Shown here: in pieces, positions 26,063-35,036 of the stretch
Position numbering within the stretch: the stretch's first letter is position 1
Layout: each line of letters opens with the position of its first letter
Source of the DNA: Mesorhizobium sp. INR15
GTDB lineage: Bacteria; Pseudomonadota; Alphaproteobacteria; Rhizobiales; Rhizobiaceae
Assembly: GCF_015500075.1 (NCBI RefSeq)
Contig: NZ_CP045496.1
Span: 2,428,001 to 2,492,000 of the forward strand
DNA: 64,000 nucleotides
Reading direction: 5' to 3'
The notes under the pieces: model-generated
The model's database searches: none
Told to the model about the DNA's origin: nothing
Seen by the model: only the letters and a program-made list of their open reading frames with translations
Made by a program: the position numbers and the translations under genes

Positions 26063-26998
26063 CTAGTCGAACAGGCTGGACACCGATTCCTCGGTCGCGG
26101 TGCGCGAGATGGCTTCGCCCATCAGGTCGGCGATCGAGATGACGCGGATATTGGGCGCGTCGAGCACCGCCTGGGTCGGCTGGATGGAATCGGTAATGAC
26201 CAGTTCCTGCAGCTTCGAGCCGCTGATACGGGCAACGGCGCCGCCCGACAGCACGCCGTGGGTGATGTAGGCGGTGACGCTGGTGGCGCCATTGGCCAGC
26301 AGCGCATCGGCTGCATTGCACAGCGTGCCACCCGAATCGACGATGTCGTCGATCAGCAGGCAGTCCTTGCCGGCGACCGCGCCGATAATGTTCATGACTT
26401 CCGACTCGCCTGGACGCTCGCGGCGCTTGTCGACGATGGCAAGCTGGGCGTCGAAGCGCTTGGCCAGCGCACGCGCCCGCACCACGCCGCCAATGTCGGG
26501 CGACACGACGACGACATTGCCCAGCTGTTTGTATTTCGCCTTCACGTCGCGGGCCATCACCGGCACCGAGAACAGATTGTCGGTCGGAATGTCGAAGAAG
26601 CCCTGGATCTGGCCGGCATGGAGGTCCAGCGTCAACACGCGATCGACACCGGCCCGGGTGATCATGTTGGCGACCAGCTTGGCCGAGATCGGTGTGCGGC
26701 CCGAGGCGCGGCGATCCTGCCTGGCGTAACCGAAATAAGGAATGACCGCCGTGATGCGCTTGGCCGACGAGCGCATGAAGGCGTCGATCATGATGAGCAG
26801 TTCCATCAGGTGATCGTTTGTCGGGAACGATGTCGACTGCAGGATGAAGACATCCTCGCCGCGCACATTTTCCTGGATCTCGACGAAGATTTCCTGGTCG
26901 GCGAAGCGCCGGACGCTGGCTTTGCCCAGCGGAACATTGAGGTAGCGGGCGACCGCTTCGGCCAAAACCCTGTTGGAATTGCCGGCGAAGAGTTTCAT
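26063..26998 (-). CDS. prs: Ribose-phosphate pyrophosphokinase
   Basis: Makes PRPP from ribose 5-phosphate and ATP for nucleotide, His and Trp synthesis. The protein has 311 residues, the usual length. The N-terminus MKLFAGNSNRVLAEAVARYL, the ATP/flexible-loop region RQDRRASGRTPISAK, the PRPP-binding loop LLIDDIVDSGGTLCNAA and the signature DLHAGQIQGFF are all intact. It is single-gene, with no obvious partner. Confidence 0.97.
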   Translation of the reverse strand: MKLFAGNSNRVLAEAVARYLNVPLGKASVRRFADQEIFVEIQENVRGEDVFILQSTSFPTNDHLMELLIMIDAFMRSSAKRITAVIPYFGYARQDRRASGRTPISAKLVANMITRAGVDRVLTLDLHAGQIQGFFDIPTDNLFSVPVMARDVKAKYKQLGNVVVVSPDIGGVVRARALAKRFDAQLAIVDKRRERPGESEVMNIIGAVAGKDCLLIDDIVDSGGTLCNAADALLANGATSVTAYITHGVLSGGAVARISGSKLQELVITDSIQPTQAVLDAPNIRVISIADLMGEAISRTATEESVSSLFD

Positions 26999-27123
26999 GC
27001 ACCGTTCCTGGTGGAGGATTTCTTCGGGCTTTTAGCGGCCCGCGCCGGTATTGCAAGCGCCGTCATCGGGAATCCGCCGGCTAATCCTAGGAAATGTTCG
27101 TGCGGTGGCACATCGGCGCCATC

Positions 27124-27717
27124 TCAGCCGGCTCCGCCGCCAAGCCAGGAGGCGAACTGGTCGATGGTCTGGTCGGCGATCGCCTGCATGGTTGCCGGCG
27201 CAACCGCCTTCCAGCTGTCGCCGCCATTGACCGAGGGGGCCTTCATCTGGCCGTTGATGCGATGCAGCCTGTTTCCCGATGGGTCATAGACGTCCCAGAC
27301 ATAGATAACGGTGGTGTCCTTGCCTTCGGAAATCGCAGAGAAATAGCCCTTCAGCACATGTGTCGCGGTCTGGTCGGCGCTGCCGGCAAGCGTGATGCCG
27401 CGCTGCTTGGCCCGCGTCTGCAGCTCCGCCGTCAACGGCGTTGCCGCCTCCACCGAGGCGCCGACGATCGGCGCGATCTGCAGGCGGGTCTTGGTCAGCA
27501 CCGCCGCGCTTGCCGCAGAGGCGGCTGGCGCCGAGGTGACGGGCGCGCCAGTTGCCGGGGCAAGGGTGGTTGCGGCCGTGCCGCCCGGGGCCATCGACTG
27601 CGTCGAAGTCGGCGGCGGCGTGATAGCCGATGGTTCGAGAACGTCCTTGGCGTTGGTGCAGGCAGCCAGCGCGAGCGCGGCGAGCAATGACACGGTCGTC
27701 ACATGCGATCGTCTCAT
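27124..27717 (-). CDS. Outer-membrane-type lipoprotein, unknown function
   Basis: A 197-residue lipoprotein. The signal sequence MRRSHVTTVSLLAALALAAC ends in lipobox LAAC. It is followed by a Pro/Thr/Ala/Gly-rich linker to about residue 85 and then a mixed alpha/beta C-terminal domain (RLQIAPIVGASVEAATPL onward, with VIYVWDVYDPSGNRLHRING). The residue after the Cys is Thr, not Asp, which favours outer-membrane sorting. The start at 27717 is chosen because it begins the signal; upstream codons are non-signal-like. No family is recognised with confidence. Confidence 0.7.
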   Translation of the reverse strand: MRRSHVTTVSLLAALALAACTNAKDVLEPSAITPPPTSTQSMAPGGTAATTLAPATGAPVTSAPAASAASAAVLTKTRLQIAPIVGASVEAATPLTAELQTRAKQRGITLAGSADQTATHVLKGYFSAISEGKDTTVIYVWDVYDPSGNRLHRINGQMKAPSVNGGDSWKAVAPATMQAIADQTIDQFASWLGGGAG

Positions 27718-27760
27718 TTGCCTGATAACTCCTTGGCGAAGAACGCCTCCCATTATGGAT

Positions 27761-28912
27761 TCACTGTACGATCAAGTCGAGATCATGGCGTGAAAGCGGC
27801 TTTGGCTGGGATTCGGTGGTCAGATAGGTGCGGCCAAGGGTCATCGCGGTCTCGGTTTCGGAGTCCATGATGATCATGTGGGCGAACAGCGTCATATTGG
27901 GCGCGATCGGCTCGGGATTGCCCTGGTAGAACATCGGCATATCCATCCAGGATGGGGTAAAGCGGGCGCCCAGCGAATAGCCGCAGGCGTTGAGCCGGTG
28001 CTTGGTCAGCCCATGCGCCTCCATGGTGCGGGCGTGCGCGTCGAAGACGTCGCCAAAGGTGTTTCCCGGCGTCATCGCCTTTTCGACGGCTAACAATGCG
28101 GCGCGGGCGGCGTCAAAAAGCTCCTGATGGCGTTTCGACACCTTGCCGGTCAGCACCGTGCGCATCATCGCGGCATGGTAGTGGTGGAAGACGCCGGCCC
28201 ATTCGAGCGTCAGCTGGTCGTTCTTGGTCAGCTTGCGGCGTCCGGCCTTGTAGCGGCAAAGCAGCGCGTCGGTGCCGGAGCCGATGATGAACTCGTTGGC
28301 CGGATAATCGCCGCCGCCGGCAAAGACGGCACCTTGCATGGCGGCCAGGATCAAGGCCTCGTCGCCGCCTTGCTTGATCAGCGGCAAGGCCGCGTCCAGC
28401 GCGTCGTCGGCGAGATTGGCGGCCTTCTCTGCCTTGGCGATCTCAGCCGGGCTCTTGAACAGGCGCAGCCGGTTGACGATGCCTGAGGCGTCGGCGATCT
28501 GGCCGAAGGTCTGCAACTGCTCGTCAAGGCGGCGGCCATTGAAGGCGGTCAGGCCGTGGGTGTCGTATTCGACGCCAATGCGGGCGCCGAGCAGGTTGAG
28601 TTCATTGAGCAGATTGCGCAGGTCGACCGCCGGATTGGCGCCGTTGCGATCGGTCCACAGCACGATGTTGTCGATGATCGATGTCTGGCGCGCCTGGCGC
28701 AGGTCGGCCGAACGGGTCAAAAGTACCATCGAACCGTCGGCCTTGACCACCATGCACTGGAAGAAGCAGAAGCCGAACGTGTCGTAGCCGGTCAGCCAAT
28801 ACATGCTTTCCTGCGCAAACAGCAGGATGGCGTCGAGCTTCTTTTCGGCCATCTCGATGATCAGCCGGTCGCGCCGGGCGTCGAATTCCGATCGTTCAAA
28901 ATGCAGCGCCAT
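27761..28912 (-). CDS. M24/creatinase-fold protein, probably not a metalloprotease
   Basis: A 383-residue pita-bread-fold protein. The N-terminal creatinase domain (about 1-130, LLFAQESMYWLTGYDTFGF) is followed by the M24 catalytic domain. The expected metal ligands are not seen: in the position of the first Asp there is EWAGVFHHYHAAMMRT, the ligand His of the usual GHGIG motif is replaced in ACGYSLGARF, and the penultimate Glu region reads FAHMIIMD. It may act like creatinase without metal, or on a small amide. The 3' end (28912) adjoins the stop of the laccase-domain gene. Annotation as Xaa-Pro peptidase should be treated with caution. Confidence 0.8.
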   Translation of the reverse strand: MALHFERSEFDARRDRLIIEMAEKKLDAILLFAQESMYWLTGYDTFGFCFFQCMVVKADGSMVLLTRSADLRQARQTSIIDNIVLWTDRNGANPAVDLRNLLNELNLLGARIGVEYDTHGLTAFNGRRLDEQLQTFGQIADASGIVNRLRLFKSPAEIAKAEKAANLADDALDAALPLIKQGGDEALILAAMQGAVFAGGGDYPANEFIIGSGTDALLCRYKAGRRKLTKNDQLTLEWAGVFHHYHAAMMRTVLTGKVSKRHQELFDAARAALLAVEKAMTPGNTFGDVFDAHARTMEAHGLTKHRLNACGYSLGARFTPSWMDMPMFYQGNPEPIAPNMTLFAHMIIMDSETETAMTLGRTYLTTESQPKPLSRHDLDLIVQ

Positions 28913-29706
28913 TATTCCCTCTCCAAAACAATTGCCGAAACCTGCCGGCCATAATCAGGCTCCTTGCGGTGCGTGGTGCGCCGGTAGGAGTAAAACAGAT
29001 CTTCCTCGGCATAGGTGCAGCGGCCGAGCCCTTCAGCGGTGACGCCAGCCTTCTTCAGCCGGTCGATCGTGTAGAGATTGAGGTCGAACATCGCGTGGCC
29101 GGGCTGCGCGGAAGGCTCGAAATACCTGTCGTTTTCGGCGTCGGCCTCGACGAAGCGCGCGATGAACTCAGGCCCGACCTCGTAGTTTTCGGGGCCGATA
29201 GACGGTCCAAGCACGGCAACGATGCGCTCACGGCGGGCGCCAAGGCCTTCCATGGCCAGGATGGTGTTTTCCAGCACGCCGGTGAAAGCGCCTTTCCAAC
29301 CGGCATGGGCCGCACCGATGACACGCATCTCCGCATCCGCGAACAGGACCGGGCCGCAATCGGCGGTCGAGGCGCCGATGGCAATGCCGGGCCGGTCGGT
29401 GACGATGGCGTCGGCCTTTGGCCGCTCGCCGGCAAAAGGCTCCCTGGCGACGATGACATCGGGCGAATGGATCTGCCACGCTGTGAGGAGATGCGTTGCC
29501 GGCACGCCCATCCAGGCTGCGACACGGCCACGATTCTCGGCGACCAGCGCCTGGTCGTCATCCGAGCCGGAGCCGATGTTGAGGCCCTGGTAGATGCCGG
29601 TGGAAACGCCGCCGGCGCGGGTGAAATAGCCGTGGCGGATGCCTTGCGCCTGCGCCTTGTCCAGCAGCGGCGACCGAACGGGATCCGGTTTGGTCTGATT
29701 GAGCAT
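28912..29706 (-). CDS. pgeF: Laccase-domain purine nucleoside phosphorylase (YfiH/PgeF family)
   Basis: A 264-residue member of the multicopper-polyphenol-oxidase-like (DUF152) family, shown in other bacteria to act on purine nucleosides and on cytoplasmic peptidoglycan precursors. The zinc-binding residues are in WQIHSPDV (His), ASTADCGPVLF (Cys) and GAAHAGWKGAF (His). The ATG at 29706 begins the conserved domain; upstream codons extend 44 residues but overlap an intergenic region. It is transcribed in the same direction as midA and lgt upstream (100-base gap), forming lgt-midA-pgeF, a common alpha-proteobacterial arrangement. Confidence 0.9.
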   Translation of the reverse strand: MLNQTKPDPVRSPLLDKAQAQGIRHGYFTRAGGVSTGIYQGLNIGSGSDDDQALVAENRGRVAAWMGVPATHLLTAWQIHSPDVIVAREPFAGERPKADAIVTDRPGIAIGASTADCGPVLFADAEMRVIGAAHAGWKGAFTGVLENTILAMEGLGARRERIVAVLGPSIGPENYEVGPEFIARFVEADAENDRYFEPSAQPGHAMFDLNLYTIDRLKKAGVTAEGLGRCTYAEEDLFYSYRRTTHRKEPDYGRQVSAIVLERE

Positions 29707-29806
29707 GCGGGCGTTGTTGTCCGTGTGGGCTGTTTCGTCAAGGTGAAGTTCCGGGGGCGGCTCGGCCTTCACAGGGCGGCAGATTGGGAGAGACCGCAGC
29801 AAAAAG

Positions 29807-30895
29807 TCAATCCGCCAGGGGAAATGGCGCGACTGCAATGCCGCCGGGCAGGATGGCTAGCACCTTGAACAGATCGCCCATGGCCTGCGGACCCGCAAGG
29901 CGTTCGACTTGCGCCGAGATTGCCTCCCGGCCCGCTTCATCGGCCGAGGCGCCGAGCTGGCCGGCACGTTCGAGCAATCCCATCGCGATCAGGAAGCCGC
30001 CTTGCGTTGACAGGTGAGCATCAAGGCCATGCGCACGTGCCGTGGCGGCAAGGGCGTGAAAATCGACATGAGAGGTGAGGTCGGCCTCGCCGGGATTGGC
30101 CAGCACATCTTCGTGACTGTGCTGGCGCAAGGCCTGCAACGTGTCGCCGATACCGGGCTGAAGGTGGCCATAGTCAAGAAACAGGCCGGCGCCGCCATGC
30201 CTGGCGATGCGTTCGGCGAGGGCCGTCATCAAGGCGGTGCGGGCGGGCGCGATCTCGACGATCGCGCCCTGCGGGGCATGTTCGGCGTCAGTGGGCAGCA
30301 ATGCCGCCTCGACCGAACCGGCGCCGGCGAAGAAGCGCAGCGCGTCATCATCATCAAGCCCGACCATGCGTTCGCGCCAGCCGGCGCCGGCGCGGATGAA
30401 CTGGCGCACCGGCACGGCATCGAACAGCTCGTTGCCGACGATGAACAATGGTGTTCGCGGCAATGTGTCGATGGTCTCGTGCCAATCCATTTTCGCCTGC
30501 AGGCCGGAAAGCGTCTGCTTCTGCACCTCGGTGAGGCGCGGGCTGGTCTCGACCAGGGCGAAGGATGCGGCGGTGCTCAACGTCGGATCGAGCCGCGACA
30601 AGGTGCGGAGCATGTCCTTCATCAGCGTGCCGCGGCCGGGGCCGATCTCGGCGATGGTGACCGGCTTGGGCCGGCCTGCCGCCAGCCAGGCCTGGTAAAG
30701 CCAGACGGCAACCAGTTCACCGAACATCTGGCTGATCTCCGGCGCGGTGATGAAGTCGCCGGCAGCGCCGAAGGGCTCGCGTGTCGTGTAGTAGCCGTCC
30801 CTCGGGTCGAACAGGCAAAGCGCCATGTATTCGTTGACCGGAATGGGCCCCAGGGCCTCGATCAGATCGACGATGCGGGTCTTCAGCCGGGTCAT
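29807..30895 (-). CDS. SAM-dependent methyltransferase, MidA/NDUFAF7 family
   Basis: A 362-residue MidA-family protein. In mitochondria the homologue NDUFAF7 methylates an arginine of complex I; bacterial function is less clear. Motifs: PVNEYMALCLFDPRDGYYT, AAGDFITAPEISQMFGELV, then the SAM-binding IAEIGPGRGTLM, and GNELFDAVPVRQF. The start ATG at 30895 overlaps the lgt stop by 4 bases (ATGA), so it is coupled to lgt. Upstream codons of the same frame lie antisense-like inside lgt and are excluded. Confidence 0.92.
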   Translation of the reverse strand: MTRLKTRIVDLIEALGPIPVNEYMALCLFDPRDGYYTTREPFGAAGDFITAPEISQMFGELVAVWLYQAWLAAGRPKPVTIAEIGPGRGTLMKDMLRTLSRLDPTLSTAASFALVETSPRLTEVQKQTLSGLQAKMDWHETIDTLPRTPLFIVGNELFDAVPVRQFIRAGAGWRERMVGLDDDDALRFFAGAGSVEAALLPTDAEHAPQGAIVEIAPARTALMTALAERIARHGGAGLFLDYGHLQPGIGDTLQALRQHSHEDVLANPGEADLTSHVDFHALAATARAHGLDAHLSTQGGFLIAMGLLERAGQLGASADEAGREAISAQVERLAGPQAMGDLFKVLAILPGGIAVAPFPLAD

Positions 30896-31746
30896 GCCGG
30901 CTGCGGTTGCGTCACCGGTTTGGCTGTCGCCATCGCCCAGATGCCGGCCAGCACCATTGGCAATGACAGGATCATGCCCATGGTCAGCCAGTTGGTGCCA
31001 AGGAGATAGCCGAGCTGCTGATCCGGTTCGCGGAAGAACTCGACGAAGATGCGTGACAGGCCATAGCCGCAGATGAAGGCGCCGCCGACGAAACGCGGCG
31101 TCTTCAGCTTGAAGCGCGAATGGGTGAGGATGCGCAGGACGATGAACAGAACCAAGCCTTCCAGCAGAGCCTCGTAAAGCTGGCTCGGATGGCGGGTGAA
31201 GGGGCCGCCATTGGGGAATTCGATCGCCCATGGCACATCGGTCGGCCGGCCCCAGAGTTCGGAATTGATGAAGTTGGCGACACGCACAAGGCCAAGGCCG
31301 ACCGGCACGCCTGCGGCCACGACATCGAACAGCGACCATGTACGGATGCCGCGCTTGAAGGAGAACAGCGTCATGGCGAGGATGACGCCAAGCAGGCCGC
31401 CATGGAACGACATGCCGCCTTGCCAGACCGCGACGATGTCGAGCGGGTGGGCGATGTAGCGCGGCAGGTCGTAGAACAGCACGTAGCCGGTGCGCCCGCC
31501 CAGCACGACACCGATGGCTGCCCAGATGATGAAATCATCGAGGTCTATAGGCTTCATCGGCAGGACGCCGTTGGGCCAAAGCTTGGGATTGGTGACCAGC
31601 CGCTTGGCATACCACCAGGCGAAGAGAATGCCGACGATGTAGCCGACGCCGTACCAATGCACCGCCAGCGGCCCGATCTGGATCAGGATCGGGTTGATCT
31701 GGGGGAAGGGCAGGGAGGCGAGCGGCAGCAGGAAATATTCGTTCAA
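30892..31746 (-). CDS. lgt: Prolipoprotein diacylglyceryl transferase
   Basis: A 284-residue inner-membrane enzyme that transfers diacylglycerol from phosphatidylglycerol to the lipobox Cys, the first step of lipoprotein maturation. About seven transmembrane helices are visible. The Lgt signature is VRVANFINSELWGRPT, and the catalytic region HPSQLYEALLEG is intact, as is GQMSFHGG-like QGGMSFHGGLLG. It heads the unit lgt-midA-pgeF, and its own lipoprotein substrates occur in the window (27124 and 42399). Confidence 0.97.
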   Translation of the reverse strand: MNEYFLLPLASLPFPQINPILIQIGPLAVHWYGVGYIVGILFAWWYAKRLVTNPKLWPNGVLPMKPIDLDDFIIWAAIGVVLGGRTGYVLFYDLPRYIAHPLDIVAVWQGGMSFHGGLLGVILAMTLFSFKRGIRTWSLFDVVAAGVPVGLGLVRVANFINSELWGRPTDVPWAIEFPNGGPFTRHPSQLYEALLEGLVLFIVLRILTHSRFKLKTPRFVGGAFICGYGLSRIFVEFFREPDQQLGYLLGTNWLTMGMILSLPMVLAGIWAMATAKPVTQPQPA

Positions 31747-31908
31747 CTGATAACTCTCGGTTGCGATCGGCGCGGACCATGCGGCAGGGTTTTGGCAGGG
31801 TCAAGGCAGAGTGACCGCAGTCAATCGTCGCAAGACGGGATCGACCGAGGTCTGGCGCGCCAGGCGCAATATGCAACCTGTCCATGCCCTTAGCCCGGAC
31901 GGCTGAGG

Positions 31909-32148
31909 TCAGTCCTGATGCCTGGCGGTCACCAATTGCCGCAACGCATCATTGATCCTGTCCTGCCAGCCTGGACCATCTTCCTGGAAATGGTCCAGCA
32001 CGGCTCGATCGATCCTGATCGAAACAAGTTCTCTGACATTCGGTGCGGCGGAGGGCTCGCGAACCGGGGGTGCCGGCTTTTTGACCGGCTTGAAGGCGGC
32101 TTCGGCGGCTTCAAATGGATTTGTTGGTCGGCGTGGGGGCGTTGCCAT
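31909..32148 (-). CDS. BrnA-like (DUF4415) antitoxin, orphan
   Basis: A 79-residue protein. The N-terminus is Pro-rich and basic. The C-terminal half VSIRIDRAVLDHFQEDGPGW, then QDRINDALRQL, matches the ribbon-helix-helix antitoxins of the BrnA/DUF4415 group, which usually repress their own operon and neutralise a BrnT ribonuclease. No BrnT-like gene lies within 1 kb on either side: upstream is a 215-base gap and ubiK, downstream is lgt. ATG 32148 is chosen since the conserved part starts soon after; the frame is open upstream to 32316. Confidence 0.7.
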   Translation of the reverse strand: MATPPRRPTNPFEAAEAAFKPVKKPAPPVREPSAAPNVRELVSIRIDRAVLDHFQEDGPGWQDRINDALRQLVTARHQD

Positions 32149-32363
32149 TGGTTGACCCTGACTGAGGCACCTCGTGCCTGACGGAATATGGAGTGAAGCA
32201 TTAGAGTAGGCGATTTGGCACCGTCGCGTATAGTCTTGAAGAACGTGCGCCATAGCAGCGCAGATGGGCCAAGTTTCGGCCTGGTGACGCCCCATGGCCG
32301 TGCAACGTTCTTGCATTCGAGGCGCGGCACCACTACGTCATTTCGAGCAAGCGAGGATTTGCC

Positions 32364-32666
32364 ATGTCGACCGGACCGAACCGCATTCTCGATGAATTCG
32401 CCAAGCTGATGACCGACGCCGCTGGTGCCGCTCAGGGCGTGCGCCGTGAGGTGGAGACCGCTTTCAAGGGTCAGGCCGAGCGCATTCTCAACACCATGGA
32501 CGTGGTGCAGCGCGAAGAGTTCGAAGCCGCGCGCGAGATGGCGGCCAAGGCGCGGGAAGAAAACAGCCGGCTCGCCGAGCGTATCGAGGCGCTTGAGGCG
32601 AAGCTTGCCGAACTGACCGGACAGGCCACACCGGCGGTTGCGGCGAAGCCCCGGCCAAAAAAATAA
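32364..32666 (+). CDS. ubiK: Ubiquinone biosynthesis accessory factor UbiK/BMFP-domain protein
   Basis: A 100-residue protein. The N-terminal RILDEFAKLMTDAAGAAQGV and the central REEFEAAREMAAKAREEN match UbiK (YqiC, BMFP family). A C-terminal coiled coil (residues ~50-85) promotes trimer formation and an amphipathic N-terminal helix binds membranes. UbiK assists the soluble ubiquinone-hydroxylase complex. The tail ends with AKPRPKK. Its own promoter must lie within 32149-32363. Confidence 0.85.
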   Translation: MSTGPNRILDEFAKLMTDAAGAAQGVRREVETAFKGQAERILNTMDVVQREEFEAAREMAAKAREENSRLAERIEALEAKLAELTGQATPAVAAKPRPKK

Positions 32667-32989
32667 TCGTTAAACTTTTCCACAAAGCACAATCCTAAAA
32701 AGCGCTTTGCCGTGAATCGCTTAACGGCATTGCATGAATCTTTGTGACAGCGCCTTTCCACATGCGAATGACGCAGTGCGAAAAATTGGGCTGTTCACGC
32801 GACTCCCGATCAATAGACTGAATTTGTTGCATGATTCGGAGCAGGGTCATGTCGCCGGGCGGTGGGGTTCGGTCTGGGGTCTTTGTGTCGAGAAGTCCTG
32901 GCCGTCCGAGTTCTAGACAAGATTGTTCGTTGTGTGTGCCCTCCCGCGGAGCGTGTGGCGGCGCTCCTTAGAACGACAGGAAGCATTCC
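32667..32989. other. Intergenic region between ubiK and ybjN
   Basis: About 320 bases without a gene I can support. A 60-codon open frame at 32734-32916 lacks a good ribosome binding site and homology. The region between 32680 and 32830 is relatively AT-rich and probably contains the ybjN promoter; AGGAAG lies 5 bases before the ybjN ATG. Confidence 0.4.
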
Positions 32990-33490
32990 ATGGAACTTCT
33001 CGAACTCGAAGTGTCCCGCGAAATTCATCCGGTGGATGTGATCGAGCAGGTGGCCCACAACAATGACTGGTCCTTTGAACGGGCCGGCGATGACGAGATT
33101 TCGATCTCGGTTGCCGGCAGCTGGACCGACTATCATGTGTCCTTCTCCTGGATGGAGGATTTCGAGGCGCTGCACCTGGCCTGCGCCTTTGACATCAAGG
33201 TGCCGGAAACCCGCGCGCTGGAAGTGATGCGGCTGTTGTCGCTGATCAACGAACAGATGCTGTTTGGCCATTTCGACCTCTGGGAGCAGGAAGGCGCGAT
33301 CATGTTCCGCCAGTCGCTGCTGCTGGCCGGCGGGGTCGAGCCATCGAGCCAGCAGGTCGAGGTGCTGCTGTCCTCGGCGCTTGAAGCCTGCGAATGCTAT
33401 TTCCAGGCTTTCCAGTTTGTCGTCTGGTCGGGAACCTCGGCCAAGGATGCGCTGGCCAGCGTGCTGTTCGAGACCCACGGAAACGCTTGA
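32990..33490 (+). CDS. YbjN domain-containing protein
   Basis: A 166-residue protein of the YbjN/type III-chaperone-like fold, rich in acidic residues. The segment WSFERAGDDEISISVAGSW is followed by YHVSFSWMEDFEALHLACAF, typical of rhizobial YbjN proteins. In E. coli YbjN affects stress tolerance and motility, but its molecular activity is not settled. csaA follows 5 bases later, so the two share a transcript. Confidence 0.85.
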   Translation: MELLELEVSREIHPVDVIEQVAHNNDWSFERAGDDEISISVAGSWTDYHVSFSWMEDFEALHLACAFDIKVPETRALEVMRLLSLINEQMLFGHFDLWEQEGAIMFRQSLLLAGGVEPSSQQVEVLLSSALEACECYFQAFQFVVWSGTSAKDALASVLFETHGNA

Positions 33491-33495
33491 GCCAG

Positions 33496-33855
33496 ATGAG
33501 TTCCAGCAGCGAGCGCAAGCCCGAGATCAGCTTTGCCGATTTCGATCGTGTCGACATCCGTGCCGGCACGATCGTCGAGGCCGAGCCGTTTCCTGAGGCG
33601 CGCAAGTCGGCATTCAAGCTGAAGATCGATTTCGGCGCCGACATCGGGGTGAAGAAATCCTCGGCGCAAATCACCAAATACTATGCGCCAGAAACGCTGA
33701 TCGGCCGTCAGGTCTTCGCGGTAGTCAATTTCCCGCCGCGCCAGATCGGGCCGTTCATGTCGGAAGTGCTGACGCTGGGTTTTCCCGATGAGGAAGGCGC
33801 GGTTGTGCTCGGTGCGATCGAGCGCAAGGTGCCGGATGGTGGGCGGCTGTTTTAG
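33496..33855 (+). CDS. csaA: CsaA-type tRNA-binding chaperone
   Basis: A 119-residue OB-fold protein. FDRVDIRAGTIVEAEPFPEA and the later VNFPPRQIGPFMSEVLTLGF are the CsaA/tRNA-binding-domain signatures. CsaA dimers bind tRNA and assist protein export in Bacillus; the rhizobial role is inferred from that. The ATG at 33496 lies 5 bases after the ybjN stop; the frame is open upstream inside ybjN but that part is not conserved. Confidence 0.9.
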   Translation: MSSSSERKPEISFADFDRVDIRAGTIVEAEPFPEARKSAFKLKIDFGADIGVKKSSAQITKYYAPETLIGRQVFAVVNFPPRQIGPFMSEVLTLGFPDEEGAVVLGAIERKVPDGGRLF

Positions 33856-33869
33856 GATGCGTTGATATT

Positions 33870-33985
33870 CAGGTGATGCCGGCCTGCGAACGGCGGTCTC
33901 CTGCGCTTCCGGTGCTCACGTACCCAAACGTACGCTGCGCTCCGGTTCTCGGAGCCCACCATTCTCGACTCGGCCTGACCTGAAT
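33870..33985. repeat. Probable GC-rich intergenic repeat with an inverted core
   Basis: The region contains GTGCTCACGTACCC, AAA, CGTACGCTGCGCTCC with partly inverted GTAC cores and duplicated GCGCT(T/C)CCGGT. It lies between convergent csaA and a glycosyltransferase gene. Its style matches dispersed repeats in rhizobia, but no second copy is in this window. Confidence 0.4.
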
Positions 33986-34013
33986 CTCAACACATCCCAG
34001 GCTGCAACAACTC

Positions 34014-35036
34014 CTAGGCAGCCAGCTTTCGCGTCGTTCCCAGCGCTTCCTCGACCGTGTCTAGGAACATCTCCGCGCAGGCTTTCCAGCTGTAGCGCAT
34101 GGCGCGTTCGCGTGCCTGGGCGCGGTCGACGTGAAGTGCCGCGAGTGCCGCTTCCCGGAGATCGGTTGACACCGCGCCGCCAAAACCATCACCGACGATG
34201 TCGATCGGCCCGGTGACGGGATAGGCGGCGACGGGCGTGCCGCTGGCCAGCGCCTCGATGATGACGTTGCCGAACGTGTCGGTGCGGCTGGGGAAGACGA
34301 AGACATCAGCCGAGGCATAGATCTCGGCCAGTTCATCATTGGGCCGGTGACCGAGGAAATGGGCTTGCGGGTATTTTGCCTTGAGTTTGGCGAATTCTGG
34401 ACCTTCACCGACAATGACCTTGCTGCCGGGCAAGTCGAGATCGAGGAAAGCGCTGAGGTTCTTCTCGATGGCAACGCGGCCAACGCAGAGGAAGATGGGA
34501 CCCGGAAAGCCGAGGTCCTTCTTCTTTTCCGGGCGGAAGTGGTCGGTGTCGACGCCACGCGTCCAGGGTCTCAGCTTGTTGAAGCCGCGCGAGGCGAGAT
34601 CATCGGCCAAGGACTGCGTGGCCACCAGCGTGCCCTGGCCGGAATTGTGGAAGTCGCGCAGCCAGCGGTAGGCCCAGCTTTCCGGCACCGGCAGGCGGGC
34701 GCTCAGATATTCGGGAAAGCGGGTGTGGTAGCTGGTCGTGAACGGACGGCCGGCATTGCGGCAATAACGCCGCGCCATGATGCCGAGCGGGCCTTCGGTG
34801 ACGATGTGGATATGGTCGGCCTTGCGGGCATCGATCAGGCGCGCGACGTTGCCGGGCGTGGTCAGCGCCAGCCGGATATCGGGATAGGTTGGCAGGGGCA
34901 GCGTGCGAAAGATGTTCGGCGTCAGGAAATCGACCGCGACGTCGAAGGATTTCAGCGTCTCGGTGAGCCGTTCCAGCGTGTGGACGACGCCGTTGACTTG
35001 CGGGCGCCAGGCGTCGGTAACCATCAGTATGCGCAT
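34014..35036 (-). CDS. Glycosyltransferase, GT4 family
   Basis: A 340-residue GT-B fold enzyme. The N-terminus MRILMVTDAWRPQVNGVVHT is the hallmark of the family acting on lipids such as diacylglycerol or phosphatidylinositol. The C-terminal donor-binding part has FLCVGRVAIEKNLSAFLDL, then FPSRTDTFGNVIIEALASGT with the E-x7-E-type motif. It is cytoplasmic or peripheral membrane. In rhizobia close homologues make membrane glycolipids; that is inference. Its gene converges on csaA. Confidence 0.85.
   Translation of the reverse strand: MRILMVTDAWRPQVNGVVHTLERLTETLKSFDVAVDFLTPNIFRTLPLPTYPDIRLALTTPGNVARLIDARKADHIHIVTEGPLGIMARRYCRNAGRPFTTSYHTRFPEYLSARLPVPESWAYRWLRDFHNSGQGTLVATQSLADDLASRGFNKLRPWTRGVDTDHFRPEKKKDLGFPGPIFLCVGRVAIEKNLSAFLDLDLPGSKVIVGEGPEFAKLKAKYPQAHFLGHRPNDELAEIYASADVFVFPSRTDTFGNVIIEALASGTPVAAYPVTGPIDIVGDGFGGAVSTDLREAALAALHVDRAQARERAMRYSWKACAEMFLDTVEEALGTTRKLAA

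Noticed and set aside
32734..32916. 60-codon open frame between ubiK and ybjN
   Set aside because: No ribosome site, no homology and AT-rich promoter-like sequence.
34014..35036. Assigning the glycosyltransferase to a specific glycolipid pathway
   Set aside because: The family resemblance is clear, but donor and acceptor cannot be read from sequence.
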